From the NCBI GenBank assembly GCA_963776935.1, contig CAVZOP010000009.1, positions 283,754 through 347,753 on the forward strand: a stretch of 64,000 nucleotides of DNA, read 5' to 3'. The notes below the pieces were generated by a model. The model had not been told where the DNA came from and searched no databases. It worked only from the letters and a program-made list of their open reading frames with translations. Of this stretch, positions 20,192-28,813 are shown one piece after another. Within the stretch, counting starts at the first letter, position 1. The number at the start of each line of letters is the position of its first letter. A program made the position numbers and the translations under genes. The stretch comes from JALOLG01 sp963776935. GTDB lineage: Bacteria > Actinomycetota > Acidimicrobiia > Acidimicrobiales > Ilumatobacteraceae.

Positions 20192-21713
20192 ATGACCGAC
20201 AGCAACATCACCCCCGAACCGGCCCCGCCGGACACCGTGGCGGCATTGCTGTCGCCCGAGGCGACCGGGCCGGCGCTCCTGACCGTCGGCGACGAGACGA
20301 TGGAACACGCCGCGCTGCGTGGCGAGTTGGATCGTCTCGCGACGCAACTGCGCCGGGCCGGACTCGGACCCAACGACCGAATCGCGATCGTGTTGCCCAA
20401 CGGACCCGAGATGGCGCTGGTGTTGTTGGCGGCGATGTCGGTCGGCTGCGCAGCCCCGCTCAACCCCAAGTACCGCGAGGACGAGTTCCGCTTCTATCTC
20501 GACGATCTTCACGCCGCGGCGCTCATCACCAGCGACGGTGGAGCGCCTGCGGCACACGCGGCGGCGCCAGAGGGAACGATCGCGATCGCCGTGCGCGGCG
20601 AGGGTCTGTCGATCGATCTCGCCGGTCCGTCGATCGTCGAGCCCTCGTCCATCGGTCGACGACCGACAGCCGACGACCAGGTGCTCGTGCTGCACACGTC
20701 GGGCACCACGTCGCGGCCCAAGATCGTGCCGTTGCGCCAGCGCAACCTGGCCCGGTCGGCGCGCAACATCGCCGCGTCGCTCGAGCTCACCGCATCCGAT
20801 CGCTCGCTCAACGTGATGCCGCTGTTCCACATCCACGGGATCATGGCCGGGCTCCTCGCACCACTGTCGGCCGGCGGATCGGTCGTGTGCACTCCCGGCG
20901 TTCGACGCGTTCAAGTTCCACCAGTGGCTCGATGTCCTGCGACCCACGTACTACAGCGCCGTGCCGACGATGCACCAGATGGTGCTGGCGCGCGCCCCCG
21001 CCCCGCGTCCCACGACGCTCCGTTTCATTCGCTCGTCGTCGGCCTCGCTGCCGGGTCCCGTCCTCGAGGAGCTCCAAGCGCTGTTCGAGGTTCCCGTGAT
21101 CGAGTCCTACGGGATGACCGAGGCCTCGCACCAGATGACGTGCAACCCCCTGCCCCCAGCGGTGGCGAAGCCGGGCTCGGTGGGTCTCGCGGCCGGCATC
21201 GAGGTGGCGATCCTCGACGCCAAGAACCGAGTGCTGCCGCCCGGTGAGCGCGGCGAGGTGTCGATCAAGGGCGCCACCATCGTCGACGGGTACGAGAACA
21301 ACCCGACCGCCAACGAGGCCGCGTTCACGGACGGCTGGTTCCGAACCGGCGACGAGGGCATGCTCGACGAGGACGGCTACCTCTTCCTCACCGGCCGGTT
21401 GAAGGAGCAGATCAGCCGTGGCGGCGAGAAGATCTCGCCGATCGAGGTCGACGAGGTGCTGCTCCGGCATCCCGCCGTCGCCGAGGCGTGCACGTTCGCC
21501 ATCCCCCACGACAAGCTCGGCGAGGAGGTCGGCGCCGCGGTCGTGCTCGTCGAGGGACAGGACGCCAGCGAGCGCGACCTGCGGACGTTCCTCAACGACC
21601 GGCTGGCCGCGTTCAAGGTGCCGCGGCGGATCGTGTTCGTCGCCGAGATCCCCAAGGGAGCCACCGGCAAGATCCAACGCATCGGTCTCGCCGACAAGCT
21701 CGACCTCGGATGA
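20192..21713 (+). CDS. AMP-dependent acyl-CoA synthetase (oxalyl-CoA ligase-like), one frameshift
   Basis: An ANL-superfamily ligase (about 507 aa) that adenylates a carboxylate and forms its CoA thioester. Core motifs in order: LHTSGTTSRPKIVPL (phosphate loop), ESYGMTEASHQM, GWFRTGDEG, GRLKEQISRGGEKISPIEVD (hinge) and PKGATGKIQR with the catalytic Lys. A single inserted base near 20900 shifts the frame between GGSVVCTPG and FDAFKFHQWLDVLRPTYYSA. Overall it resembles oxalate-CoA ligase/AAE3-type enzymes more than long-chain FadD proteins, but the substrate is not certain. It sits divergent from PanE-like and malate synthase genes, which would fit C2-acid metabolism. Confidence 0.8.
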
Positions 21714-21735
21714 ACCGCCGGCGTCCGGCGTGGCG

Positions 21736-22111
21736 TCAGTCGCCCATCGTGTTGCAGGCCCCGGAGTCGTTGCCAACAGGGGTCCAGCTGTGCTGATGCT
21801 GCCCGGTCGGCGCGATTCTCCGGGTTCAGGGTGTGCTGGTACAGGCCGTCGCCGGCGTCGTCGGGGCTCCAGCTGTGTTGGAACTGCCCGTCGACCGCCT
21901 CGGGTGGGTTCCAGGTGTGCTGGTACTGCCCGTCGACGGCGTCGGAGGGGTTCCAGGTGTGCTGGTACTCGCCGACGACGACGCCCTGAGGGTGCCAGAT
22001 CTGGCAGTCCGGCGCGTCGTCGCCGGCGCCGGAGACGGTGCCCTGGATCGCGATCACCGCCACGGCGGCGATGCCGAGCGCGGCGATGCGTTGCTTGGTC
22101 GAGGGTTTCAT
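21736..22111 (-). CDS. Exported small protein with 14-residue QHTWNP repeats, one frameshift
   Basis: Starts ATG 22111 (MKPSTKQRIAALGIAAVAVI) with a clear signal peptide or membrane anchor at residues ~8-28. After CQIWHPQGVVV come tandem 14-residue units: GEYQHTWNPSDAVD, GQYQHTWNPPEAVD, GQFQHSWSPDDAGD, GLYQHTLNPENRA. An extra base near 21808 breaks the frame; in the shifted frame the repeat carries on as GQHQHSWTPVGNDS and ends CNTMGD before TGA 21736. That continuation shows the break is an indel. About 124 residues are restored. Two Cys, one before and one after the repeats, could form a disulfide. I recognise no family. It stands alone, convergent with the ligase gene. Confidence 0.65.
21765..21973 (-). 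repeat. Five tandem 42-bp coding repeats
   Basis: The repeats encode the [GQ]xYQHTWNP units of the exported protein. The 42-bp DNA units are close copies in the first three, with the common core CAGCACACCTGGAACCC, and diverge in the last two. The high DNA identity suggests recent tandem duplication. Confidence 0.6.
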
Positions 22112-22292
22112 GGCGCGATGCCTTTCTCGTTCGGGGTGCGGAATGGTCCGACGAGGCAACAGTGCGCCCACCTCCTTGCCGGAGGCATGCAAGCGGCTTG
22201 CGCGACGCTTGAAAGGGCGCGGTCGCCGAGCGCGCCCAGAGAACGCCGCGGCCCGACGATGCTGGTAGGGGGTGTCGCGCCTGGTCAGGCAG

Positions 22293-23783
22293 CTAGTCGA
22301 ACGCGCGTGCCTCGTTGACCGCTTGCCAGTGGATCGACTCTTCCAGCCCGGAGTCCGGGCCCGTACTGCTGCCCTCGTCGCCCCGCGGGGTCGGCCGGTC
22401 GACGATGCCGCCCTGCTTCACGAGCTGTGCCTGCAGCGCGGCGATGTCGACGTCGCGCACGTCGATGCCGCCGTCCACGGCCTGCACCGCCGCCACCCCT
22501 GCTGCTTCACCCATCACCCAGCACTCCGGGATCTCGCGCAGCGCGGCGTGTGACGCGGTGTCGGCCGAGAGGTTGCGACCCGCCGCCAGGAGACCGTTCG
22601 TGCTCGCGGGGAGCAGGCTGCGGTAGGGGATCTCGAGCGTCGGATAGCTCGGCGTCATGCCGGGACACAGGCCGATGCTGTCGGGATATCCGCCGTCGTC
22701 GCGCCAATGATCGATCGTGATCCGCTCCGCACCGACGAGCCGCCTGGCGTGGCGTGTGCCGACCTGGGATGCGGTGTCGAGGATCCAGGCCCGTTCGAAA
22801 CCCGGCACGTTCTCGCGAAAGAACGTCAAGCCCTTGCGGGCGACGTCCCGCGAGATGAACTCCACCTCGGTGAGATCGGCGACGTTGAGCGCGGAGTAGC
22901 CCGACATCTTCGGCGTGAGGAACAGCGCCACCGAGTCGTACGGCGTCGGGTGCGCCAGGAGGGAGATGCCTTCGCGGGACGCCCGCTGCATGGTCTCGCT
23001 GAACTCGGTCTGACGCAGCATCCGGAAATCCAGATAGCGGCGCATGTCGACGTTGCCGAAGCGAAAGCTCGTGGTGAGGCGGGCGTGTGCGCTCTCGCCG
23101 TCGAAGTCGTCGTCGAACCCGGCCCCCGCCATCGCGAACACGTCGCCGTCGCCGGTGCAGTCGATGACGACGGGCGCCGTGAGCGCGAACCGCCCTTGCT
23201 TGCTCTCGAAGATCACGCCCTCGACCCTGTTGTCGCGGACGATGGCTGCCACGACCCAACAGTGCATGAGCGTGTGGACGTTCGACTCGCGCACGATGTC
23301 GTTGGTGACGAGCTTCAGAACCTCGGGATCCACGGTCGGCGACCAGTGCACCGTGTCGCGCAACGCTGCCGTGCGGACGCGCCAGTAGGCGGCTTCGACG
23401 GGGTTCTTGGAACCCCAGATCTCGGGACTCGGTCCGAGGGTCGCGTCCGGGCCGCACCGGTCGATGAGCTCGGCGCCGACGCCGGCCACGAGGAGGTTCC
23501 CGTCCCAGTCGGTCATCCGGTCGATCCACGACACGAGGCCGCCGGTCGACAGCCCACCCAGGTGGTTGTACCGCTCGACCAGCACCGTGTCGGCCCCGAG
23601 GCGGCCGGCTGCCACGGCGGCCGCCGTGCCCGCCGGCCCGCCGCCGATGACCAGCACATCGCAGCTGCCGTAGACCGGGGTGGACCGCGCAGGCTCGTCG
23701 ACAGACGCACCCGGTTGAGACTTCACGATCCGCTCCTCGGTGATGGTGGTGACCGTGTACGAGTCTGCCCGATCCGCGCCCAT
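22293..23783 (-). CDS. FAD-dependent oxidoreductase (FAD_oxidored family)
   Basis: A flavoprotein of up to 496 residues. The dinucleotide-binding motif is VLVIGGGPAGTAAAVAAG followed by the acidic strand end LVERYNHLGGLSTGG near residues 44-78. FAD-binding returns are DCTGDGDVFAMAGAGF and LLAAGRNLSADTASHAALR with WVMGEAAGVAAVQAV. This is the FAD_oxidored (PF12831) type seen in oxidoreductases of unknown substrate. The start is uncertain: the first ~37 residues are poorly conserved, and a GTG giving VKSQPGASVDEP is an alternative. Last gene of a leftward operon TetR, OCD-like, DapA-like and this, opposite the P450 operon. Confidence 0.8.
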   Translation of the reverse strand: MGADRADSYTVTTITEERIVKSQPGASVDEPARSTPVYGSCDVLVIGGGPAGTAAAVAAGRLGADTVLVERYNHLGGLSTGGLVSWIDRMTDWDGNLLVAGVGAELIDRCGPDATLGPSPEIWGSKNPVEAAYWRVRTAALRDTVHWSPTVDPEVLKLVTNDIVRESNVHTLMHCWVVAAIVRDNRVEGVIFESKQGRFALTAPVVIDCTGDGDVFAMAGAGFDDDFDGESAHARLTTSFRFGNVDMRRYLDFRMLRQTEFSETMQRASREGISLLAHPTPYDSVALFLTPKMSGYSALNVADLTEVEFISRDVARKGLTFFRENVPGFERAWILDTASQVGTRHARRLVGAERITIDHWRDDGGYPDSIGLCPGMTPSYPTLEIPYRSLLPASTNGLLAAGRNLSADTASHAALREIPECWVMGEAAGVAAVQAVDGGIDVRDVDIAALQAQLVKQGGIVDRPTPRGDEGSSTGPDSGLEESIHWQAVNEARAFD

Positions 23784-23829
23784 GGACCGGCGCCCACGGG
23801 GCCCTCGGTTTCGGGCGGGGTGAGCGACG

Positions 23830-24840
23830 TCACATCGGGAGGCGGCCGACGTAGAAGGCTTCGTCAGGGTCGTCGGTGGGCGTGAGCCCGGCGAGTTGCA
23901 GGCCGCGGCGCAGCGCTGCGATGTCGCGGTCGTAGACGCGGCTGGTGGGATGGCGGATCGGTCCGCCGTTGTAGCCCATCAGCCAGCCCTCGGCCTTCCA
24001 CATCATGCGGTTGATGCTTCCGTTCGAGAAGTTGGGCACGCTCGCGAACGCCTTGCGTGCCGGGTCGAGTTGATGGAACGTGGCGGTGGCCTCGTCGAAC
24101 CGGCCCTCCTGGATCATGGTGAACACCCGGGGGAGCGTGTCGCCGAAGTAGGCGCCGTAGTTCGTGCCGCAGAACGGGATCGGGATGAGCTGGGCGAGCG
24201 GGATGTACTCGTGCTCCATCGGGCAGGAGATCACCACCTCGCGGTGGAAGGCGCGATGGACCTCGATGAGGCCCATGATGTTGGGGTTGCCGCCTTCGGC
24301 CTTGATGGCTGCGACGTTCGGGCAGTCGTCGACGAGGCGGCGCAGGAGCGGCACCGGGATGTCGGCGGGATGGAGCCGCGAGAACCCCCAACTCGGGATC
24401 GGGAAGAGCATCACGGCGAGGTTCGTGGCATCGCAGATCGCCCTGGTGTAGTCGTACACATCGTCGAGCGAGCAGGGGCGGAAGTACGGGGGGTAGCCGA
24501 GGAGCACGAGTTCCGCGCCCGCCGACTCGGCCCGGGCGACGGCATCGAGGTTCTCGTCGAGATTGTTGAACACGGCGTGGTGGATGATGATCAACCGTCC
24601 GGCTGCCTGGTCGACCATCATCGCCACCGACTGTTCGTACTCCTCGATGCTCATCACGACCTCGGACACGGCCAGGGTCCCGGTGAAGCCGTGGGCGATG
24701 CACGTCTCGACGTCGTGGCGAATCGCCCGTTCGTTGAGCCGCTTGAAGTCAGAGGTCACGGTCGGGATGACGACGTTGGCAACACCTTCGAGATGTTCGC
24801 GGGCCCAGTCTCGAGCCTCACCTTTCGTGTACGTGGCCAT
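23830..24840 (-). CDS. DapA-family lyase/aldolase
   Basis: A (beta/alpha)8 class I aldolase of the dihydrodipicolinate synthase/N-acetylneuraminate lyase superfamily, 336 aa. The Schiff-base Lys is K180 in NVAAIKAEGGN and the early GFTGTLAVSEVVMSIEEY segment is typical. The usual active-site Tyr (YNVP in DapA) is replaced here: the matching stretch reads MLFPIPSWG, so Phe sits where Tyr normally relays protons. This argues against true DapA and for a different substrate, such as a hydratase-aldolase or dehydratase acting on a ring-cleavage product (inferred). The ATG is 2 bp downstream of the OCD-like stop, so translation is probably coupled. Confidence 0.8.
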   Translation of the reverse strand: MATYTKGEARDWAREHLEGVANVVIPTVTSDFKRLNERAIRHDVETCIAHGFTGTLAVSEVVMSIEEYEQSVAMMVDQAAGRLIIIHHAVFNNLDENLDAVARAESAGAELVLLGYPPYFRPCSLDDVYDYTRAICDATNLAVMLFPIPSWGFSRLHPADIPVPLLRRLVDDCPNVAAIKAEGGNPNIMGLIEVHRAFHREVVISCPMEHEYIPLAQLIPIPFCGTNYGAYFGDTLPRVFTMIQEGRFDEATATFHQLDPARKAFASVPNFSNGSINRMMWKAEGWLMGYNGGPIRHPTSRVYDRDIAALRRGLQLAGLTPTDDPDEAFYVGRLPM

Positions 24841-24842
24841 GT

Positions 24843-25910
24843 TCAGTCCTTTGTCTCGAAGGCGATCGGGAGTTCGGTCGCGAGTCCGGCGTGGAGGGCG
24901 TTGGTCAGCACGAGCTGGGCGACGACGATGTCCTGAAGGCCGCTGCCGACCGACTTGAACATCAGGTTCACCGCGGCGTCGACGCGTTGATCGCAGGCGC
25001 CGCTCAGCAGGTCGGTCAGGCTCACCGCCTTGTGGCGGAACTCGATCCCGGCGGCTGTTGCGGCGATCATGTCGCCGGTGCTGTCGAGTACCTCGTTGAG
25101 CACGTCACACACGATGAGGTCGGCGCGCTCCACGACGCTCACGTCGATCTCTCGCTGTTGCGGGACGGTCGAGCCGATCGAAGCCACGACGGCGCCGGGT
25201 GCGAGCCACTCTCCATAGACGATCGGTGCCTCGCCACGCGAGCGGGCGGCGGCGATCACCACGTCGGCGCTCGTGATCGCCTCCAGCGGGGTTTCCGCAG
25301 CGCGAGCCGGTACTCCGAGCTCGTCGGAGACAGCAGCGGCGAATGCGGCGCGGCGGTGCGGCGTCGGGCTGAAGACGGCGACGTTGCTCAGCTCACGGAT
25401 GCTGGCGAGGGCACGCGTGTGCATCGTGGCTTCGAAGCCGCTGCCCAACACGGCGAGGCGCAGCGGCCGCCGGGGTGCCAGGCGGTCGAGTGCCAGGGCG
25501 GAGGTGGCGGCGGTGCGCAGCCCGGTGATGACGTTCCCATCGAGGAAGGCGGCGATCGAGCCGGTCTGCCGATCGAACAACACGATCACGTACTCGACCC
25601 GTGGCGGGCTGGTGGTGCCGGGGCTCCCCATCAACTTGGCACCGAAGTACCTGCTCCCGGACGGCATCGATGGCAGCACCCGCAGCCACGCCGATCCTTC
25701 GCCGGCGATCGACCGCGGTGGAGTCGCGCTCGCCGAGTTGACGGTGCCGTAGGCAACTCGGAGCGCGTCCACGGCATCGGCCCAACGGAACACCGTGCGG
25801 GCCGCATCGGCCGACACGAACACGGGCGTGCCACTCACGTGCGGCACCGGAAGGAGTTGCGAGACGCATCGTCTCAGATACCATCCTCGACCGAGCACCT
25901 CGCGGCTCAC
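24843..25910 (-). CDS. Ornithine cyclodeaminase/mu-crystallin family protein
   Basis: An NAD(P)-dependent protein of the OCD/mu-crystallin family (~355 aa), which includes ornithine cyclodeaminase, alanine dehydrogenase and ketimine reductases. Visible motifs are GAKLMGSPG, LFDRQTGSIAAFLDGNVITGLRTAATSALA, the Rossmann turn LAVLGSGFEATMHTRAL, and VVASIGSTVPQQREID. GTG 25910 overlaps the TetR stop by GTGA, so the genes are coupled; later in-frame GTGs give shorter forms. It is the second gene of the leftward operon. The substrate is likely an imine or 2-oxo acid arising in the neighbouring catabolic pathway, by inference. Confidence 0.8.
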   Translation of the reverse strand: MSREVLGRGWYLRRCVSQLLPVPHVSGTPVFVSADAARTVFRWADAVDALRVAYGTVNSASATPPRSIAGEGSAWLRVLPSMPSGSRYFGAKLMGSPGTTSPPRVEYVIVLFDRQTGSIAAFLDGNVITGLRTAATSALALDRLAPRRPLRLAVLGSGFEATMHTRALASIRELSNVAVFSPTPHRRAAFAAAVSDELGVPARAAETPLEAITSADVVIAAARSRGEAPIVYGEWLAPGAVVASIGSTVPQQREIDVSVVERADLIVCDVLNEVLDSTGDMIAATAAGIEFRHKAVSLTDLLSGACDQRVDAAVNLMFKSVGSGLQDIVVAQLVLTNALHAGLATELPIAFETKD

Positions 25911-26536
25911 GGCGTTGCCGGCTCGAACGTCGGGGGCGGAGCGCCGAGCAGCCGGTACACGTAGCCGAGATGGGAATGGACGAACGTGTCGTCCAGCGGT
26001 GAATGGCCGACGAGCAGCCGCATGTAGATGGGCGCGTAGAGGAGGTCGGAGAGCACCTCGATGTCGCTCGGTGCAGGGATGCGCCCCTCGCGACGCCACT
26101 GCTCGAGGACCTCGCGCACGACAGCGCGCCGGCCGTAGTGGAAGCGCTCCCTGAACTCGCGGAGCACGGCCGGGTCGGCCTGTCCTTCGGCGATGATCTG
26201 GGCGACGATGCGGCCGGACCATCCGGCGTATTCGCGCACCAGCGCCCCGAAGTGGACCGCCAAGGCGTCGGCGGGCGGCAGATCACGGGGCATCGGCGTC
26301 CTCACGATGTGGTGCTCGATGAAGGCGTCGATGACGACCAGTGCCTTGGAATCCCACCAGCGGTAGATCGTGGCCTTGCCGACGCCGGCCTGGCGGGCGA
26401 TGGCCTCGATGCTGAGGGACTGGACCGTCCCGTGCTCGAGCAGCTGGATGGTTGCCTGGAGGATGTTCCGGCGGGTCGTCTCACTGCGGGGACGGCCTGC
26501 CCGACGCGGCGCCGCCCGAGTGGCCTGTGTGGTCAT
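25907..26536 (-). CDS. TetR/AcrR family regulator of the catabolic cluster
   Basis: TetR-type repressor of 209 residues from ATG 26536 (MTTQATRAAPRRAGRPRSET). The HTH is QSLSIEAIARQAGVGKATIYRWWDSKALVVIDAF. The ligand domain matches the TetR_C type with FGALVREYAGWSGRIVAQII. An upstream ATG at 26629 also keeps frame but would read through three tandem DNA repeats and the promoter region, so I prefer 26536. It is first in the leftward operon and divergent from the P450 operon. The intergenic repeats are the obvious operator, so it probably represses both directions until an effector from the pathway binds. Confidence 0.85.
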   Translation of the reverse strand: MTTQATRAAPRRAGRPRSETTRRNILQATIQLLEHGTVQSLSIEAIARQAGVGKATIYRWWDSKALVVIDAFIEHHIVRTPMPRDLPPADALAVHFGALVREYAGWSGRIVAQIIAEGQADPAVLREFRERFHYGRRAVVREVLEQWRREGRIPAPSDIEVLSDLLYAPIYMRLLVGHSPLDDTFVHSHLGYVYRLLGAPPPTFEPATP

Positions 26537-26553
26537 CGCTTCTCCGAACTGCC

Positions 26554-26601
26554 GTGTTGATGATCGACCATGTTGATGATCGACCGTGTTGTTGATCGAG
26601 C
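26554..26601. promoter_or_regulatory. Three tandem 16-bp direct repeats, candidate operator
   Basis: Units at 26554-26569, 26570-26585 and 26586-26601 read GTGTTGATGATCGACC, ATGTTGATGATCGACC and GTGTTGTTGATCGAGC, head to tail with no spacer. They lie 17 bp upstream of the TetR ATG and 21 bp before the candidate -35 of the P450 promoter. A 16-bp period places successive units on different faces of the helix. Confidence 0.6.
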
Positions 26602-26620
26602 AGGTGATGTTCGCCGGCGC

Positions 26621-26651
26621 TCTCGACATTACGAGACGGAGCGACTAGATT
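26621..26651 (+). promoter_or_regulatory. P450 operon promoter with overlapping palindrome
   Basis: Candidate -35 TCGACA (26623-26628) and -10 TAGATT (26646-26651) are separated by exactly 17 bp. The palindrome TCTCG-ACATTA-CGAGA (26621-26636) covers the -35 and could be a repressor half-site pair. A GAAAGGGG Shine-Dalgarno lies before ATG 26682. Confidence 0.45.
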
Positions 26652-26681
26652 CAACCACCTGACAGCCGAAAGGGGAATGCG

Positions 26682-27872
26682 ATGTCTGGCGAGTTGATGG
26701 ACGAGACCTTGCCGACGAGCCCGCCGGGGATGCCGGCGACCGATCTCGATCTCTGGTCTGATGAGGTACTCGCCGATCCGTATCCGGCGTACCGGCAGTT
26801 GCGCGACATCGGGCCGGTGGTGTGGCTGAACCGGTACGGAATGGCCGCCTTCCCGCGGTTCGACGAGGTGCGCTCGGCGTTGGCCCGTTGGCAGGCCTAC
26901 ACCTCGGCCCAGGGCGTGAGCTCGGCACCGATGGTGAACGCCGCGCTCCCGCCAGCGATCATCAACACCGATCCACCTGAGCACGAGACGTTCCGTGGTC
27001 CGCTGGCTGCGCAGCTCACCGTTGCGTCGCTGGTACCGGACGCCGAGGCGATCCAAGCGACGGCCCGCGCCGCGGTCGAGCACGTGCTTCGCGCCGGCAC
27101 GTTCGACGGTGTCGCCGAACTGGCGCGGCCGTACAGCCTGACCGTGGTCGGCGACCTCGCAGGCCTGCCCGACGAGGAGCGCGCCGAGTTGCCGCATCTC
27201 GCAGAGTCGGCCTTCAACGTGATGGGCGCAATGAACCACCGCGTCGGCGCGGGGATGCAGGCGTTCGGTGTGTTCGTCGAGCAGACCATGCGACTGGCGC
27301 AACCGGGCGCGTTGCGCCCGGGATGTCGCGCGGCCGAGCTGGTCGAGGGGGGCCAGCCCCTGTCGATCATCTCGTACACGTGGCCGGGCATCGACACCAC
27401 GGTGAACGCGGTCGGATCGGCGGTGTACCTGTTCGCCGAGCATCCCGACCAGTGGGACCTCGTGCGGCGCGATCGGACCCTGATCCCGAGCGTGTTCAAC
27501 GAGGTCCTTCGGTTGCACGCACCTGTTCATCACTTCACCCGGGTGGCGACCTCGGATCAGGACATCGGCGGCGTGGCGCTGCCGGCGGGGACGCGGGTGC
27601 TCGTGATGTACGGCAGCGCCAACCGCGACGAGCGCCACTACCCCGACCCCGACCGGTTCGACGTCACCCGCAACCCGATTGATCAGCTGGCATTCGGTCG
27701 TGGCATCCACCTGTGCGTCGGCCACAACCTCGCCAAGATGGAGGGACACGCGATCCTGGCGGAGCTGGCCGAGCTGGTCGAGCGGTTCGAGCTCGCCGGC
27801 GAGCCGGAGTGGATGCTCAACAACACTCTGCACGGTCTCGCTCGTCTCCCGGTGCGCGCGATTCCCGCATGA
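26682..27872 (+). CDS. Cytochrome P450, CYP199-like
   Basis: A 396-residue soluble P450 monooxygenase. The heme motif FGRGIHLCVG has the thiolate Cys345; ExxR is E274-R277 (EVLR) and the I-helix acid/alcohol pair sits in PGIDTT at 235-240 (Pro replaces the usual Ala). The sequence closely recalls the CYP199 group, which O-demethylates or hydroxylates para-substituted benzoates: GSANRDERHYPDPDRFDVTR, the GIHLCVGHNLAKMEG stretch and the C-terminal NNTLHGLARLPV all match from memory. The loop before the I-helix (VEGGQPLSII) seems several residues shorter than in those enzymes. No ferredoxin or reductase gene is nearby. The stop overlaps the next ATG. Confidence 0.88.
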   Translation: MSGELMDETLPTSPPGMPATDLDLWSDEVLADPYPAYRQLRDIGPVVWLNRYGMAAFPRFDEVRSALARWQAYTSAQGVSSAPMVNAALPPAIINTDPPEHETFRGPLAAQLTVASLVPDAEAIQATARAAVEHVLRAGTFDGVAELARPYSLTVVGDLAGLPDEERAELPHLAESAFNVMGAMNHRVGAGMQAFGVFVEQTMRLAQPGALRPGCRAAELVEGGQPLSIISYTWPGIDTTVNAVGSAVYLFAEHPDQWDLVRRDRTLIPSVFNEVLRLHAPVHHFTRVATSDQDIGGVALPAGTRVLVMYGSANRDERHYPDPDRFDVTRNPIDQLAFGRGIHLCVGHNLAKMEGHAILAELAELVERFELAGEPEWMLNNTLHGLARLPVRAIPA

Positions 27873-28813
27873 CCTTTGCGCTCGGTACCTTCTCGGCGGA
27901 CGACGGGGTCCGGTTTCCTGGCCTCGTTCGCGATGACCGAGTCGTGCGGCTCGACACCGCGTCGTCGGTGCTCGCCCTTTTGCAGGACTGGGGCGCCAAC
28001 CTCCCCAGCTTGCACCGTGCCGCTGATGCCGCTTCGTTCGACGAGGGCGTGCCGATGTCCGGCGTGCGGGTGCACGCGCCGGTCGACGTCCCGCGCCAGC
28101 TGTTCTTCACCGGGGCCAACTACCGCAAGCACGTGGTCGAGCTCACGATCGACCAGAACGTAGGGCCGGAAGGATTGAGCGGCGACGAGCTCCGCCGCTG
28201 GGCCGAAGAGATGATGGACGAGCGCGCCACGAACGGCGTGCCGTACTCGTTCCTCAAGGCGCCGTCGTCGATCATCGGTGCGTTCGACGATCTGGTGCTG
28301 CCACCGACCACCACCAAACCCGATTGGGAGTTGGAGCTCGGCGTCGTCATCGGGCGCGGCGGACGGAACATCCACCGCTCCGCGGCAATGGCCCACGTCG
28401 CCGGCTACGCGATCGTCAACGACGTCTCCGCACGCGACCTGGTGCCGCGCACCGACTACGCGATGCTCGGCACCGACTGGCTGCGGGGGAAGTCCCAGCC
28501 CGGCTTCTGCCCGTTCGGCCCGGTGCTCGTGCCGGCGGAGTTCGTCGCCGACCCGCACGATCTGCGGATCCTGCTGACGCTCAACGGGCAGGCGATGCAG
28601 GACGAGTCGACGGCCGACATGATCTTCGACATCGCCCGCCAGATCGAGTACGTCTCGACGTACGCGGAGCTGTGGCCCGGCGATCTCATCTCGACAGGGT
28701 CGCCGGCCGGGAACGGCACGCACTACGGGCGGTTCCTGCGTGACGGCGACGTGATCGAGGCGACCATCACCGGGCTCGGTGCGCAGCGCAACCGCTGTAT
28801 CGGCACACCGTGA
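27869..28813 (+). CDS. Fumarylacetoacetate hydrolase family protein
   Basis: A 314-residue metal-dependent FAH-family enzyme, cleaving C-C bonds of, or hydrating, ring-fission products in aromatic degradation. The fold's metal Glu pair is in PDWELELGVVIGRGGRNI, with other signatures FFTGANYRKHVVEL, SFLKAPSSIIG, VAGYAIVNDVSARD, and WPGDLISTGSPAGNG. ATG 27869 overlaps the P450 stop (ATGA). Placed between the P450 and the extradiol-type dioxygenase, it could process the ring-cleavage product, for example as a hydratase, decarboxylase or acylpyruvate hydrolase. The specific reaction is not determined. Confidence 0.85.
   Translation: MTFALGTFSADDGVRFPGLVRDDRVVRLDTASSVLALLQDWGANLPSLHRAADAASFDEGVPMSGVRVHAPVDVPRQLFFTGANYRKHVVELTIDQNVGPEGLSGDELRRWAEEMMDERATNGVPYSFLKAPSSIIGAFDDLVLPPTTTKPDWELELGVVIGRGGRNIHRSAAMAHVAGYAIVNDVSARDLVPRTDYAMLGTDWLRGKSQPGFCPFGPVLVPAEFVADPHDLRILLTLNGQAMQDESTADMIFDIARQIEYVSTYAELWPGDLISTGSPAGNGTHYGRFLRDGDVIEATITGLGAQRNRCIGTP

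Noticed and set aside
24843..26222. 459-aa form of the OCD-like protein beginning at 26222
   Set aside because: The first 100 residues lie over the TetR gene in another frame; the GTG overlapping the TetR stop at 25910 is a better start.
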